A DNA stretch of 64,000 bases. It comes from Bryum argenteum. Its lineage: Eukaryota > Streptophyta > Bryopsida > Bryales > Bryaceae. This document shows, in pieces, positions 1 through 11,780 of this stretch; the first letter of the stretch is position 1, and each line of letters opens with the position of its first letter. The stretch is from assembly GCA_037043015.1 (NCBI GenBank), contig CM073323.1, positions 2,108,001 through 2,172,000 of the forward strand, read 5' to 3'. A model generated the notes under the pieces. That model was given only the letters and a program-made list of their open reading frames with translations, searched no databases and was not told the DNA's origin. Made by a program: the position numbers and the translations under genes.

Positions 1-2131
1 GAGCTTAACTGAAGGCGACTTCCAGGCAAGAGATTACTAGTATCAGTTCAGAATACTGATATAAGTTAACGAGTGACTCAGAAGCGACATTCCTGTCTTG
101 ATTCCCTTTGTGAGGGATGCACAGCTTACACCAACGTTGTCAGTTAGGCGGTGGATTTGTTTGCACAACCGGAATGTAGCCCTGGTGCTGATGTGGACCC
201 GGTTGAGAATGATATCGCTCGAGCATGAGATATGAGATGAAGTTTATGTAATCGAAGAGCGAGTGACGAAGTGGTCGTGAAGGGTCTCAAACAGACAGGT
301 GAAGCGTCTCAAACAGACAGGCTGCTCGAAGTCATAGCTGAGGCTCTCGCTCTTGTATCTTGATTGGCTCTAGATGCATGGTTTAAGTATAATTTATCTA
401 GTGTTGTTGGTCAGCATATGTTCGTTTGTTGAGTGAGGAAAGTGGACAAAAGAACAAATGAGTCTATATTGAATTGGAACTGTTAAACTCTTGGTTTCTA
501 CAGTGTTGCTATAAACACCAGGCATGTATATCCATATCATGTCCATAAACTAAAACGGATGTAAATATCGTAAGTATGATTGGATGAAACTCCCCACTCA
601 AAGTCATTGTTCTTGTGGTGACCCACAAGGTGTTCCTGCTCTGCAATCTGTGCAGTGGGTCATCCGCTGGCACTTCGGTTACCTTGTGTAATTGCACTCT
701 CTCATTTGATCAACCATGTTGTTCTGCACTGCTGCAATGCAAGCACTTGAAATAGATCCGGGTTGTTGATAAGAAACCATATGGTGTTTTTTTTGCATAT
801 CGTTTTCGCAAAATTTTGATAAAAATTGGTGGATGAACAAGACCGTACGGTTAGATTTGTTAAAATCAAATTTGCTCTCACACTTCAGATACCGTCGTTG
901 TAGAGCTTCACCTCTAAGGGATAAGTAAGTTCCACCTTCAAATGTTGGTATCATTCTGTTGTTCAGGAGCTTTTCATTTCTTTTTAAATTAAAGTAAACC
1001 ACCTGATTGTCGATGTCATCACCATTGAAATTGGGTGGGACACATGGATTGGCGCAAAGACTTGGTTTTAATTTGGTGGTCTTACACAAGGACCATGGTA
1101 TTGGGGAGACCAAAGTATGATGAAAGGCCAAACTTTGGAGTTGGAAAAGAGCATGTATAACATAGATTTGTAGAACTGAAGCGGAGATGGCTAAAGTTGT
1201 TAATTTGAGTCATCATGAGAAAGTACGAGTTTTGAGCATCCTTTGTACAAGAATATTAAATTGGAATTTTGGTATTTTTCAACAAGTGTCAACAACTCAT
1301 GACTAGTACAAGCACATTGTAAGAGATTATGTATTTGATTTTTGAGAATAAATGAGCATATACCGCACGTTGGACAATTATGGGCATATTTCAAATAGTG
1401 TTTTCAAACTTTGACTGTGAATATCTCCTAAAGTATGAGGAATTTTAAAGTTTGAAATAACTTTTTGAAAGGGTATGGAAAAACTTTCCAACTTGCAAAA
1501 GTTCTCAACTTTATGCAAGCTAAAAATGGTAAGTTACACAACTAGAAAAGAAGGCAGTGAATCAACTATTCCTGAAGAGAATTCTCTTGGGGTGCTCTCT
1601 TGAATCGGACAAGTTGATTCACATAGTAGGAAGAGATTTCAGTTGATTCGTGTTGGGGTTCGACGGGTGTGCTACGGAGGATTGCCAACCTGTACATCTG
1701 GCTGAGTGTACCACCATGTCCACGTCACCACGTGGACACGGTGAGCAAAACAAAGTCTTTGGCTGGAACTTCACATCAACGTTAATCACAGGACGGTCAT
1801 GCTGTGCCGGAGCTTCACTCAACTGATAGCGAAATACGAGCTATAGATACCTGTAACCGCCAAATTCGGCACTCTAAACCCTAAAACCCTATCCAGCAAC
1901 TGCCAGACTTCAAATTGTGACAATTGGCATGACGGAATATTTTTCAAAACCCTAAAACTAAGCGAACAGCAAAACCCTAAAACAAACGGTGAGTAACCTC
2001 GCCGGTGATTTTGCAATAGGCGGAATGCTTACAGTGATTTGCCTCAACAATGAGACTGATGACTTCGAGAGATCAAAATTGAAGTAGTAAGACTGCGGGT
2101 GGTGTCGAAAAAGTGTGAGAGATTACTTGAG
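1..2131. other. Left flank, no confident gene; telobox-like motifs
   Basis: No ORF in this stretch is recognisable. The 150-codon minus-strand ORF at 679-1131 has no known motif and part of it (about 820-930) resembles a repeat seen again near 49,070-49,220. Three AAACCCTA-type telobox motifs occur near 1,876-1,893, 1,946-1,958 and 1,972-1,984. In plants such motifs are common in promoters and 5' leaders. Together with the pyrimidine-rich minus strand on both sides of the CACTA insertion this suggests, as inference, a former minus-strand promoter or leader interrupted by the transposon. Confidence 0.35.
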
Positions 2132-2393
2132 GTCCACTACTAGAATACTGCCCCGGTAGCTACGTTTTTTGTGCTACGTTTTTGGATTTCGCTACGTTAC
2201 GAATTTTTCAGACTATGTTCCGTAAAAAGTCGTCATCCCTGTCTCCGTAGCTACGATCGCACTACGTTCGCTGGGAACTGCTCTGTTTTCGGGGAACGCA
2301 AAGTTCCCTGTAACGCGATGTCCTTATCACGCGGCAGTTTTACTATTGCGGAAATCCAGTCCTGTACTGTAACTCGACGTGTTCAACGCAGAC

Positions 2394-2614
2394 TACACTA
2401 AATAGGTAGATTAGTGTTAGATGCACTAATTCATATAAACATGTTATAAGTTTTTACTGTTGGTCAAAAAAATTACCCTTTACATTCCTAAAGATGGGGA
2501 TCCTTCCATGGTATTGGAATCAATACTCTTGGTAATTTTATTTTATCAAAAGTAAAAACTTATACCATTTTCAAATCTTATAAAAATCTAACACTAATCT
2601 ACCTATTTAGTGTA
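2394..2614. mobile_element. MITE with CACTAAAT ends and TA duplication, copy 1 (nested in the CACTA)
   Basis: A 217-bp element (2,396-2,612) has terminal inverted repeats of about 27 bp, CACTAAATAGGTAGATTAG on the left and its complement on the right. TA flanks both sides. Internally it shares the motif ATAAGTTTTTACT with a second copy at 17,325-17,540. TA duplications point to the Tc1/mariner (Stowaway-like) group. It lies inside the CACTA element, so it inserted after that element or travelled with it. Confidence 0.8.
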
Positions 2615-3609
2615 GTGGTTTAAAATAAATTGGTGCTATTTTAGACATGGTAACTACATGGGTAGATCCAAGATTGACTATGGTATATACATACGGGAAT
2701 GGAAATCGCGTGGGATGGTCATGCTCAGCCCGAATTCTTAGAAGAGGTAAAATTAACATGTCACTGCGTGTGTGGATTTCATGGTAAGTGAATATTTTAA
2801 CTACAAAATTGAATAGTAGTTGGAAAAGGTAAATGATAATCCTAGGTTTAGGAATGGGTCTTGTTGGACAGATTGTCACTTATGAAGAGGACATATAGGA
2901 ACATGTAAAGGATAAAGTTTTTCAGAAAACTTAAATTTACTGCAAAAGTTTCACAACAATTTTTAAATGCGAAATGGAATATCTATTACGAGTTAGAGTT
3001 CAGTCTGCAAATCTCTTCCCTAAGTACGGACATAGTCTACGGTGATTATGTCTACTTTTACTAAAAACAGTTACTGGAAGGCATACCTACAGGCTACAGT
3101 GGAATTGGTTAAATTTGTGAAATCCCAAGTTATCAATGTGATTCGTAGGCAACGTTGTTGGGTGAACGTATGGTTATGTTTTATGGGGTGACTCTGATTG
3201 CAGTTGTAAGTTGTAACAAATTACTCAGCGTATCGAAAATTTGGAAGTCCCCGTACAACTTGTAACACCACAGCTATAGATAAATAGACATGCCACCGAA
3301 ACCAATCAGTTTTAAAATTCTGGTAGTTTTCATAAATTTAGACATAACCAAGTAGCTGGGGTGAGAAAATATGAGATACGGTTACAAGAGTTTGCTGTTA
3401 TGAAAACAACGGCATGCGTGATCTTATCGTTTATTGACGAGAAAAACAGGATTAATCTACACGAAATTCCATGCCCATCCTTGTCCAGAACCGGAGAACA
3501 ACCCTCATTGCAGCAACGTCTGTATGTAGTTACATTACTTCATTAGTACAATACACCATGGAAGATAGCAGAGTACTTTTAGTGTGAGGTGGTTACTGAA
3601 CTTTCTACC
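2615..3609. other. Noncoding interior of the CACTA element
   Basis: About 1 kb between the nested MITE and the F-box-like ORF. I see no gene, tandem repeat or recognisable motif in it. Confidence 0.4.
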
Positions 3610-4038
3610 CTACTCCAATAACCGAGCAAAAACTTGAAACCTGCCTGGAGCTTCCTTATATCTCCACGGACCAACCTTGTTATACTTTGACATTTGATGG
3701 CGGTCCATGAGCTCTGTACAATCCATGAATGAACACCAGAACTTGGACACTAACCGCATTTTCAACATGTTCTGCAGTTGGCTGATGTGATTTCCCTCGC
3801 GTATCCTTGGCCACACTTCTTCGGCCACTATGACATTCGGGAGTCCTGGAACGAGTTCCTTGTCTTCGAATCCATCTTTGGGTACAAAGTCAATGTCCCC
3901 ATTAGCTCGCTTCAATGTATGCTCCATGCTGAAGGTCTGGCTGCCACCATGAATTTGGAATTCTGTGCCTAATTCAAGGACTCTCTCTCTGCAGAAAGTA
4001 GCGGACCTTCGACGACGTGAAGCCCGACCTGGCGCCAT
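3610..4038 (-). CDS. F-box-like ORF carried inside the CACTA element
   Basis: A 142-codon open frame starts at an ATG at 4,038; the frame stays open upstream to 4,233. The first 16 residues are Arg-rich (APGRASRRRRS). Around residues 70-115 there is a stretch ELVPGLPNVIVAEEVWPRI followed by KMRLVSKFWCSFMD. The pattern of a Leu-Pro start, a hydrophobic helix and LRLVSK-W is that of an F-box, the Skp1-binding domain of SCF ubiquitin ligases. It sits between the 3' end of the transposase and the left end of the element and is not a usual CACTA gene. It is probably a captured host gene fragment (transduplication). The F-box call rests on motif shape only and no substrate-binding domain follows it, so function is unknown. 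Confidence 0.5.
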   Translation of the reverse strand: MAPGRASRRRRSATFCRERVLELGTEFQIHGGSQTFSMEHTLKRANGDIDFVPKDGFEDKELVPGLPNVIVAEEVWPRIREGNHISQLQNMLKMRLVSKFWCSFMDCTELMDRHQMSKYNKVGPWRYKEAPGRFQVFARLLE

Positions 4039-4959
4039 ATTTCGAAAAATGTGTACAGCCTGTACGACACATAAAATTGAGAAAACGGTTTTTCCACGCC
4101 TGATTCGAACAATGCTCATTACACAGACCCAAGATATTTGAACCTTGCGGATATTTTTGACCCACATGAGGTATTCCGTATGGTTCCCCCTTCTTCTCTG
4201 TGCATGCAGACTCAGCATATCATGCACTGTCACTTCTGGAGTGTGCAGTGTATTTCGGCACAGGAATAAAAAAATTTCGGTGCAGAAACAAACGACTGAA
4301 CTGTAAAAGCGTATGACAAATAGTCCTACGTACTTGGTCTGAGATGCGAACCTTGAAATGCAGCTTCTTACGTCAACGATGCACTTCGTAGCAATTGTAC
4401 TGAAAGCACGATTTTCAAACCTCCCTGCCGGACGTGTTATCTAAGTCCTGCTCCGTTCTCTTCATTGTCACGGCCATCACCTGTGGAGGCTGTGGAGCAT
4501 GTGTAGCCACACAACTAAGTTCCTCGCTGACAAAACATCTACGCAAAAGTGCAAATTTACGAAAGCCACGATAATGACGTAGTAATTTTCCCGAATTACT
4601 GTTGCCTGCTTGTAGCTGAATCAATTCGAGGGTTGACCTCCACTGGAGGTTGCACCTTACAGATTACTTACATCGCAGCCTTTTCGGCCTGCTCACGAGG
4701 TTTCCTTCACGCTTACTCGTCATCTCTGTACACCCCCTCGTCCCTTGCGACTTCCTTGCCGATAAACAGGCCCTTCCAATGGATATCGCTGTCACCATAG
4801 CTGAAATTCTTGGAGTTTCAACCCGAAAGTCCTCAATACTCGCGCCCTTCCTGTACACGACATTGGACACGGTAAATAATTTTCGAACCTTATTCGGTAA
4901 TGCCAGAAGATACTTTCTGGATTATATCCTCCTACCCGTCTCGATGCATGTTCTGCACT
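4039..4959. other. Noncoding interior of the CACTA element
   Basis: The stretch between the F-box-like ORF and the transposase stop codon. It should contain the transposase 3' untranslated region. I see nothing else in it. Confidence 0.4.
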
Positions 4960-7900
4960 TCAAAGACGATGCACTGGCGTATCAATTTCCAGTTCCCCAT
5001 CACTTTCAATGTCGAGTAACTCATTCTCGCTAGCAAATTGTTCAAAGTCTTCCGGATCCTCCAACAATGCTGTGGGTGTTTCCTCTTGATCGGATTCAAA
5101 CCCATCTGCAATCACGTCCACAGGTACGTCGTTGTTGTCATCAACATCTTCGTCGAATCCCGCTCCTTCGCCGGCATCATCATCCGCCTCAACTGACAGT
5201 AATTTGGATACATGTGCATTACGGGCAGGCAATTCTGCACCTCCTCCGGCAGTGATATTTGCCTCCATAATGCTCTCAGGAGGCAAAGGGTGTAAGGCTT
5301 CCAGGCCTGATGCAGCAAGCTGAGGTTCTGGTTTTTTGTATACTACCAAATTTGCCCGAGGATTGACTTTAATGGCTAATTTCCAGCCTACATTCATGGT
5401 ATCATCTACATAAAACAACTGACTGACATCCTTAGGAAAAATAAAGGGATCATCCTCTGCCATTGATGCCCTTAAAAATTCTCCTGCCTTAACACGATCA
5501 AAACCACATTCATCCTCTAATACCGTAGCATTTGAACCATGTTGCCTAATCACGGAATCCCAAAATTGACACCTGAACAACACGGTTTCAAAGCTGTCAA
5601 AATTCAACCTAACAATGTTGTCTATGTATCCATAGAACTCTATTTTCTCCCCTCCAATGTCGTAAACTACTGAAATCCCACTGTCAAATGTGGTTTTTTT
5701 GGTCAAATCCCTTGCCATAATGCGAAAGTGACTTCCATACGCCCAACACATAGTGTAGAAATGGCCCTTGTCTCCTGGCCCTAGAATAATATCTATAACC
5801 ATTTGGGACACCATTTTTTTTGAAGATATGTCCTCTCGAACCTTTTCTTCGACCCAATCCTTGAATGATGGTTTTTGTATGAATTCCGCACACTCTAAGT
5901 CAAATCTCTGTCTCCAAGGTTCCATGCATGGCGCATTAAGTAACAAGAACCTATGGGCTTGTTCACGGAAAATGGGATCCAGAGATTTATATGAAGATAA
6001 CTTTGGCAATACAATCCCCTTCGATCGTACATCCTCCTCTGTCGGCTTCTGTAGTCGTGTGGCAAATCTATCTAACCTCTGAGTATATTCATTCACATAG
6101 AACATTGATTCGGCACAAATGTATCCTTCGGCGATGGAACCTTCCGGTCTTGCTCGTTGTCTCACATAATCTTTTAATACTTTGAGGTAGCGTTCAATGT
6201 GATACATCCACCGTATGGAGACCGGTCCTGCAAGTTCAACTTCTTCTACTATATGCAAGATATTGTGGACTTGAATGTCAAAAATAGAAATAGGTAAGTG
6301 TATTTCCATTTCACACAATATCTCGGCTGCCTCAGTCTTCATCCTCGGGCAATCAGAAATCTTAATCTCTTTTGAGCACAGCCATCGGAATAGTGCTGAT
6401 AATCGGTATACAATATTCCGAATATCGGGCGTAAGAGTACCTCGCACTGCAATAGGTAATAAATCATGAAGCAAATTATGGTAATCATGAGTTTTGAAAC
6501 CTACTAGCTTACGATTGTTGAACTTGTGTCAAAAGCTTGATCCATAGCCAAAAGGAGTACGAGTAGATGATATCATTTGAATGATACTATCGTATTCTTC
6601 GGTTTTCCAAATCCAATCCGCCGGTTCGTATTTCCACCTTTGTAAGCCCTTATCATCCACACCATCTTCAATTGGGTGAAATCTTTGTAGAACATTGAAT
6701 TCTTGTAAAGATCTTCGTAACGCAAGCGAATCGGACTTTGTCCCCTTGCAATTCGAGAACGTTTTGAGTAATGAAGCAGATACATTCTTCTCCGTATGCA
6801 TCACGTCCAACAAATGAGGAACTAGTAGGTGCTGATAGATTAAAATTACAAATAAAAATATTATTAGTACTAAACATTAGGTATCTTTAATGAAGTTATA
6901 CTAAGGGTATCTTAATGCACAATTCAAACAATAATTTTTATAGATAGAGAAGTGACATCTTCATTTCCAAACATTAGGTAACTGGGATAATATGGTTTGA
7001 CTTCCTAACATATGAAAACGGTATGTAATATGTAGAAGACATTTTATTGTTCCACTTACACTTTTGTATGTGTTGTATGTGTACTACACAATCCCCTTAA
7101 CTTCATCTTTACAACAATATTGCATGGGTGTTCATGACTTCCACTACTTTTTTTTAATTTAATTCAATTATACACACTACTGAAGCAAAATAAAACAACA
7201 AATTCCAACAAAACTACCTTAAATAACTGAATAACAACAATAAAAATAAAATATTGATATTAATGAAAGAAAATGATACTATATGAACTGTATATGTACT
7301 GGATAATTTAAAACATTCCCTTCTCGTTGAAAGACATCTACTTACAACGAACGTAAATTATACTGAATAGTTTACCAAGTTCAGATGACACACATGTTCG
7401 CTTATGTTACTTCAGCAACCATTTGCTATGGTACAATTCCTTATTGTTGCTGGCACATACAGCTTTCTAAAATAGCATTAAAATTCTATTTTATCATTCA
7501 TTACTGTCTTGAGTAAAAATTTTGTATCCTGCTGAGAACCTACTTAATACCTCATCATATCAGCCAAATATTAATTGAAAAAAATTATGAATACACTGCC
7601 TAAGTTCAATAAACTTACCTTGTAGTATGGAAGACGGAATAAAATTGACTTATCCTTCATGCCGGAGTCTTTCAGGAGTACTCTTTCTTGCTGGACCTTT
7701 CTCCATTGTTGTTGCCAAAATTTACCAGTTGTTCTCTCCGGCTTTGGAACTTTAGTATAAGAGGTACCATCAAATTTGTTACGGTTTCTCATAGCGCGGT
7801 ATCTGTGCTTCATTGGAAGGTATTTTCTATGCCCAGTATATACTACCTTCTTTAGGTATGTACTGTATTTTGCCTCTATGACGGTTGGGCCACAAGGGGG

Positions 7901-10453
7901 GCAAGCTTTTAGTCCCTGCGTTTGTAGGGACGAAAATACACCATAACCAGGGAAGTCATGTAATGACCATAGCATCATTGCATATAGTCTGAAGTTTTGT
8001 TTACTGTGGGCATCGTAGGCCTCAACACCATCCACCCACAACCTTAGAAGCTCGTCAATCAAGGGTTCCATGTATGTGTTAAAATTCTTTACTTTTCTCT
8101 TGCCTGCACATCAATAACATTCTGTGAGTCATGTTCCGAATCCAAGGTTGGTTCACTGTACACGTTCCATATGAAAATGGGTCCCCTTATTATGTGAGCA
8201 ATGCCTCGAGGAAAGCCATTTGATTGTTGTATTCAGTGATATATGAACCAGTGTGACTTAACAATACCGAATAGGACAAATATTACATAATGAAAAGATT
8301 GATGATGGACAACACTTTCTAGTTAGGAGTCATACCCGGTACAATAGTGGACAGTAGAATGTGCCCCTTATGCATTCCTAGTTTTGGGTTCAAATTGAGC
8401 AAAGTGCAGGTAATAGGCCATAGTGAATGACTCGCTGAATTTAACCCCGCTGGATTGATCCCGTCCGTACTAACTTGTAGCATAACACTTCGGGCATTCT
8501 TCATTTTGTCATACTTATCCTCCATAGCCTTCCAAGCAGGACTATCAGCAGGTATTCGCATTACTTCATCCAAACTCCTATTATCACGATGCCATATCAT
8601 GCGTGAAGACAAGCTTGGGCTCTGGTAATAAGCAAGAAGGCGTGGAATGATTGGAAAATACCACATCCTCTGAAATTAACAAAGTTAGTACATAGAATTC
8701 ACACTATCTGCTGAATTGAGGAATGATCACTGTAATGTTCTTCTTCTGTATAAAAATTTAGAAGGGGGGGGGGGTAGAAATCAACTATACAGTGTTTGAG
8801 ATATAAAACGGATCAGTAAAGAATAACATTTATACTACAAAAAGGACCATCAATCTAAATATAGTAACGGCTGTTTAGGACGAGGTTACGGGAATGGTAC
8901 CAGCACTTCTTAGGACTTCGGTACCATGTGATTACCAAATTTTATATTTATATATTAATATATTTTTATTTTTTTTTAATTTGATTTTTTCCTTCTAAGT
9001 ACTTTCTGCCCGTACGCTTGTAGAGATACATTCCTTAAGATTCCATGGAAACAGATAATTATAAGACAATATTAATTTATTTTTTTTTTAAAAAAAAAAA
9101 AAAAAAAAAAAAGAAAACAAAAAAAACAAAGGAAAAAAAACCTAGAACCGAAACGTAGTTAATTGTACTTCCAATATTACATATTATCATAAACTTAGGA
9201 ACGATACTTATTACAAATGTAGAGAGCAACATACCTTTCGAGGAACTGTTTTGCTTTGTGTTGTTTTGCTATACCGGGAAAGTTTGCATTTGGGACAAAA
9301 TTTCCAATCCTTTTTGATAGGCCCGTAGTATAGAGTTAAGTCACAAGGACATGCATGATAGACAATGTAGTCAAATCCCACGTCGCTCACTATCTTTCGA
9401 GCTTCCGCTCTACAAATAGGCATTTTGGAGTTCAAATTTGCCGGGATAACTTTCTCTGATATTGCCCTGAAAATGGCATCCATTGCAACATTGGAAATTT
9501 GTTTATCAGCTTGAATGCTCAGTAACAAAAAAATTATAGATAAACGACTTGATGTTGCACCATCAAAAATCATGGTAGACGCTTCTTGTTCAAGATTCGA
9601 TAGTTTAGCCTCCATGTTTTGTGGCCCATTGTGACCCTCTTGGAATCCACCCTTATCCCACCCTCAAAGGAGATCCATGTATTCTTCTAATACAAAATTC
9701 TCGTCCCAAAATATATTTTGGTTATCATTTGGTTCTACAAATTCTTCGTCTTCTTCTCTACCAACAAAAGTAGGATCCAGACCGTTTGGGTCCACACAGA
9801 GTCGTTGAGCCTCGTATAATCCCTGTATAAGTAATGAAAATTAGGAGAATCCAATACACACGGTAAAAATCATATGGATTCCCTCCATTACCATGAACTT
9901 CGTAAACCATGGAGTATGAGGCCACAACAACCTATACTAAAACCAATAATTCAATTTTGATATGACTTAGGATTTGAAAACCACCAAAAAAGTTGAGCAT
10001 TTAGTTGCCTCCAATATTGATAATAAATTATCACGCCGTATACATTGATTATGTAAGACAAAATTTCAAAGTAATGAGTACATATATACAGAAAAGTCTA
10101 TATGCATAATGGTCATATACTGAAAGCCAAGAATGTGGAGGACTCACCTGATACTTATCGGACATCTTATAAATGGCAATATGATTATCAACAATTGATA
10201 GATACCTCATACTTGGTTTCTCTCCATCTGCACACTTACGACAGGGGCAATACACCTTGAACTCAGGTATGTCACTTGCATCTTCAATAGTTGTTTCATC
10301 CCCTTTTCTCCTTTTTCTAGATTGTGTAGATCTTGGCGGCGGGGACAGAGTAGCGTCCGGGACTGAGTGGGTAGCGGTTGAAGAGGTAGGAGTAAATTGT
10401 GCAACCCCTACAACTTTGTTTCGGGGAGGCATGTCTGAGGTCCTATTAGACAT
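4960..10453 (-). pseudogene. CACTA transposase (Transposase_21 / DUF4218 / DUF4216), disabled by two stops
   Basis: Five exons can be joined in frame on the minus strand: 10,453-10,148, 9,822-9,235, 8,669-8,336, 8,103-7,619 and 6,831-4,960. All have GT donors and AG acceptors. The N-terminus holds the transposase-associated motif YCPCRKC. The middle exons hold the conserved core (HACPCDLTLYYG, the CPKCKLSRY zinc motif, PIIPRLLAYY, GINPAGLNS, PGKRKVKNFNTYMEPL, DFPGYGVFSS, ACPPCGP, ILFRLPYYK). The last exon holds DUF4218 (HDLLPIAVRG, IQVHNILHIVEEVEL, YVRQRARPEGSIAEGY) and then DUF4216 (VLFRCQFWD, SQLFYVDDTMN) and ends in an acidic tail. Two in-frame TGA codons interrupt it, at 9,664-9,666 and 6,529-6,531. 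Intron 4 (6,832-7,618) is long and AT-rich and the 8,670-9,234 intron holds a poly(T)/poly(A) tract. Identity is clear; the protein as read is not full-length. Confidence 0.9.
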
Positions 10454-11780
10454 GAAGTTTACAAATTAGGAGTCTTGAGCAAACTTTTATAATACAATAC
10501 GAGCATTTAAGGGAATCAAATGGAATGATTTTTAAACAATTTATAGTTGAAACCCAGAATTTCTTCTGATTTTTACATATTACAAAAACTGTCATACTCT
10601 CATACACACCTAAGTACCTACATACTACATAGACAGACATACATAAATACCCCTAATAACAGGTAACACTATTACTATGCATGTTTTTGGCAAAAAAATA
10701 AATACAATAATACGTCCATACACACGTAGAGACCCATGTACTACATACACTGATATACATACCTACCCCTAATACCATGGGAATTAGAATTATCCATCAA
10801 ATTGGACCCAGTAGACCTCCTACATTGACCTGGAAATAAACGGTTTTAAAATTAATGAATATATGAGATATGGAATCATCACAAAATCAGGAGTTACGTA
10901 GTAAATGGAAGCGTACCTTTTAGGCCATCAACTGATGAGACTGCCGAGACTCGCGAATGATGGCTGCGCATTTAATGAATTTATCATGACTCCGTTGCCG
11001 ACGCGGCCCGTCTTCCTCGCGGTTTTACGCAGTTTCTTTCCTCTGCAGTTTTGTCGCTCTTGTTTTGCTCCTCGTTGTTCGATTTTCTGGTGTTTCCTCC
11101 TTCGCTCGTCCCTGTTTTAGCGCTCGGATCCGCGGAGTTTTCAGTTGTGGCGCGTCGGTGGGTTTTCAGTCGTGTGATTCAGGAGTTTGTCGTAGGCTGT
11201 GAGGAGCAGGAGTTCTTGAGCGCCAATTGAGTTGTCAAAGTTGCAGGTCTTGAGCGCCATTTGAGTTGTCGAAGTTGCAGGTCTTGAGTGCGAGTTCAGT
11301 TGTCGAAGTTGCAGGTCTTGAGTGCGAGTTCAGTTGTCGGAGTTGTAGGGGGTACCGGGAGTACGTCACTTTTCAGGTTTCCTGTTACTGAGTGATACTT
11401 TGAGTTTCCTCTGTGATGCTTACATCAGTTGCTAGCGAGTTCTGGACTGCAGACGGGAGGGAATACATGTAGAGGAGAGTCGAGTTCCGTCTAGTTTTTC
11501 AGTTACTTCCGAGGTGGGAACTGCTGGTGAGGGTGGCGACGTCGGATTTGCTTTGAAATGTGCACAGCAGAGTGCGAGTGAGGGTTTATTGCGCTGGGGA
11601 TGGTTTTTTGTCACGTCAACTGTTCCGTCTACTCCTCAGTGGGTCATGTTTGTTTTCCTTTGAGTCTTCTCTCTTCTTCAAACTAGTTTCTGCTGCAGTG
11701 TTAGGTGGTAAGACTTCAGCGTAGTCGGCGTTTTAACCACCTAGGAAGTTGCTGTAGAAGCTTGGTTGAGCGAAGTAGAA
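10454..11780. promoter_or_regulatory. Divergent intergenic region of the CACTA genes
   Basis: The transposase gene points left and the second CACTA gene points right, so this 1.3-kb interval should hold both promoters. The left half is AT-rich with several ATACATAC-type repeats. The right half is GC-richer and includes a four-unit tandem repeat. No core promoter element can be assigned with certainty. Confidence 0.5.
11215..11350. repeat. Tandem repeat, four 34-bp units
   Basis: Four consecutive 34-bp units beginning CTTGAG and ending GTTGCAGGT or GTTGTAGGG, each containing TTGTC(G/A)(A/G)AGTTG. Units 1-2 carry CTTGAGCGCCA and units 3-4 CTTGAGTGCGAGTTCAG. The repeat lies upstream of the plus-strand CACTA gene, in its likely leader or promoter. 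Confidence 0.85.

Noticed and set aside
679-1131. 150-codon minus-strand ORF
   Set aside because: No motif, unusual composition, and part of it is a repeat found near 49.1 kb.
1870-1990. Interstitial telomere repeat
   Set aside because: CCCTAAA units are isolated and interrupted; they look like teloboxes.
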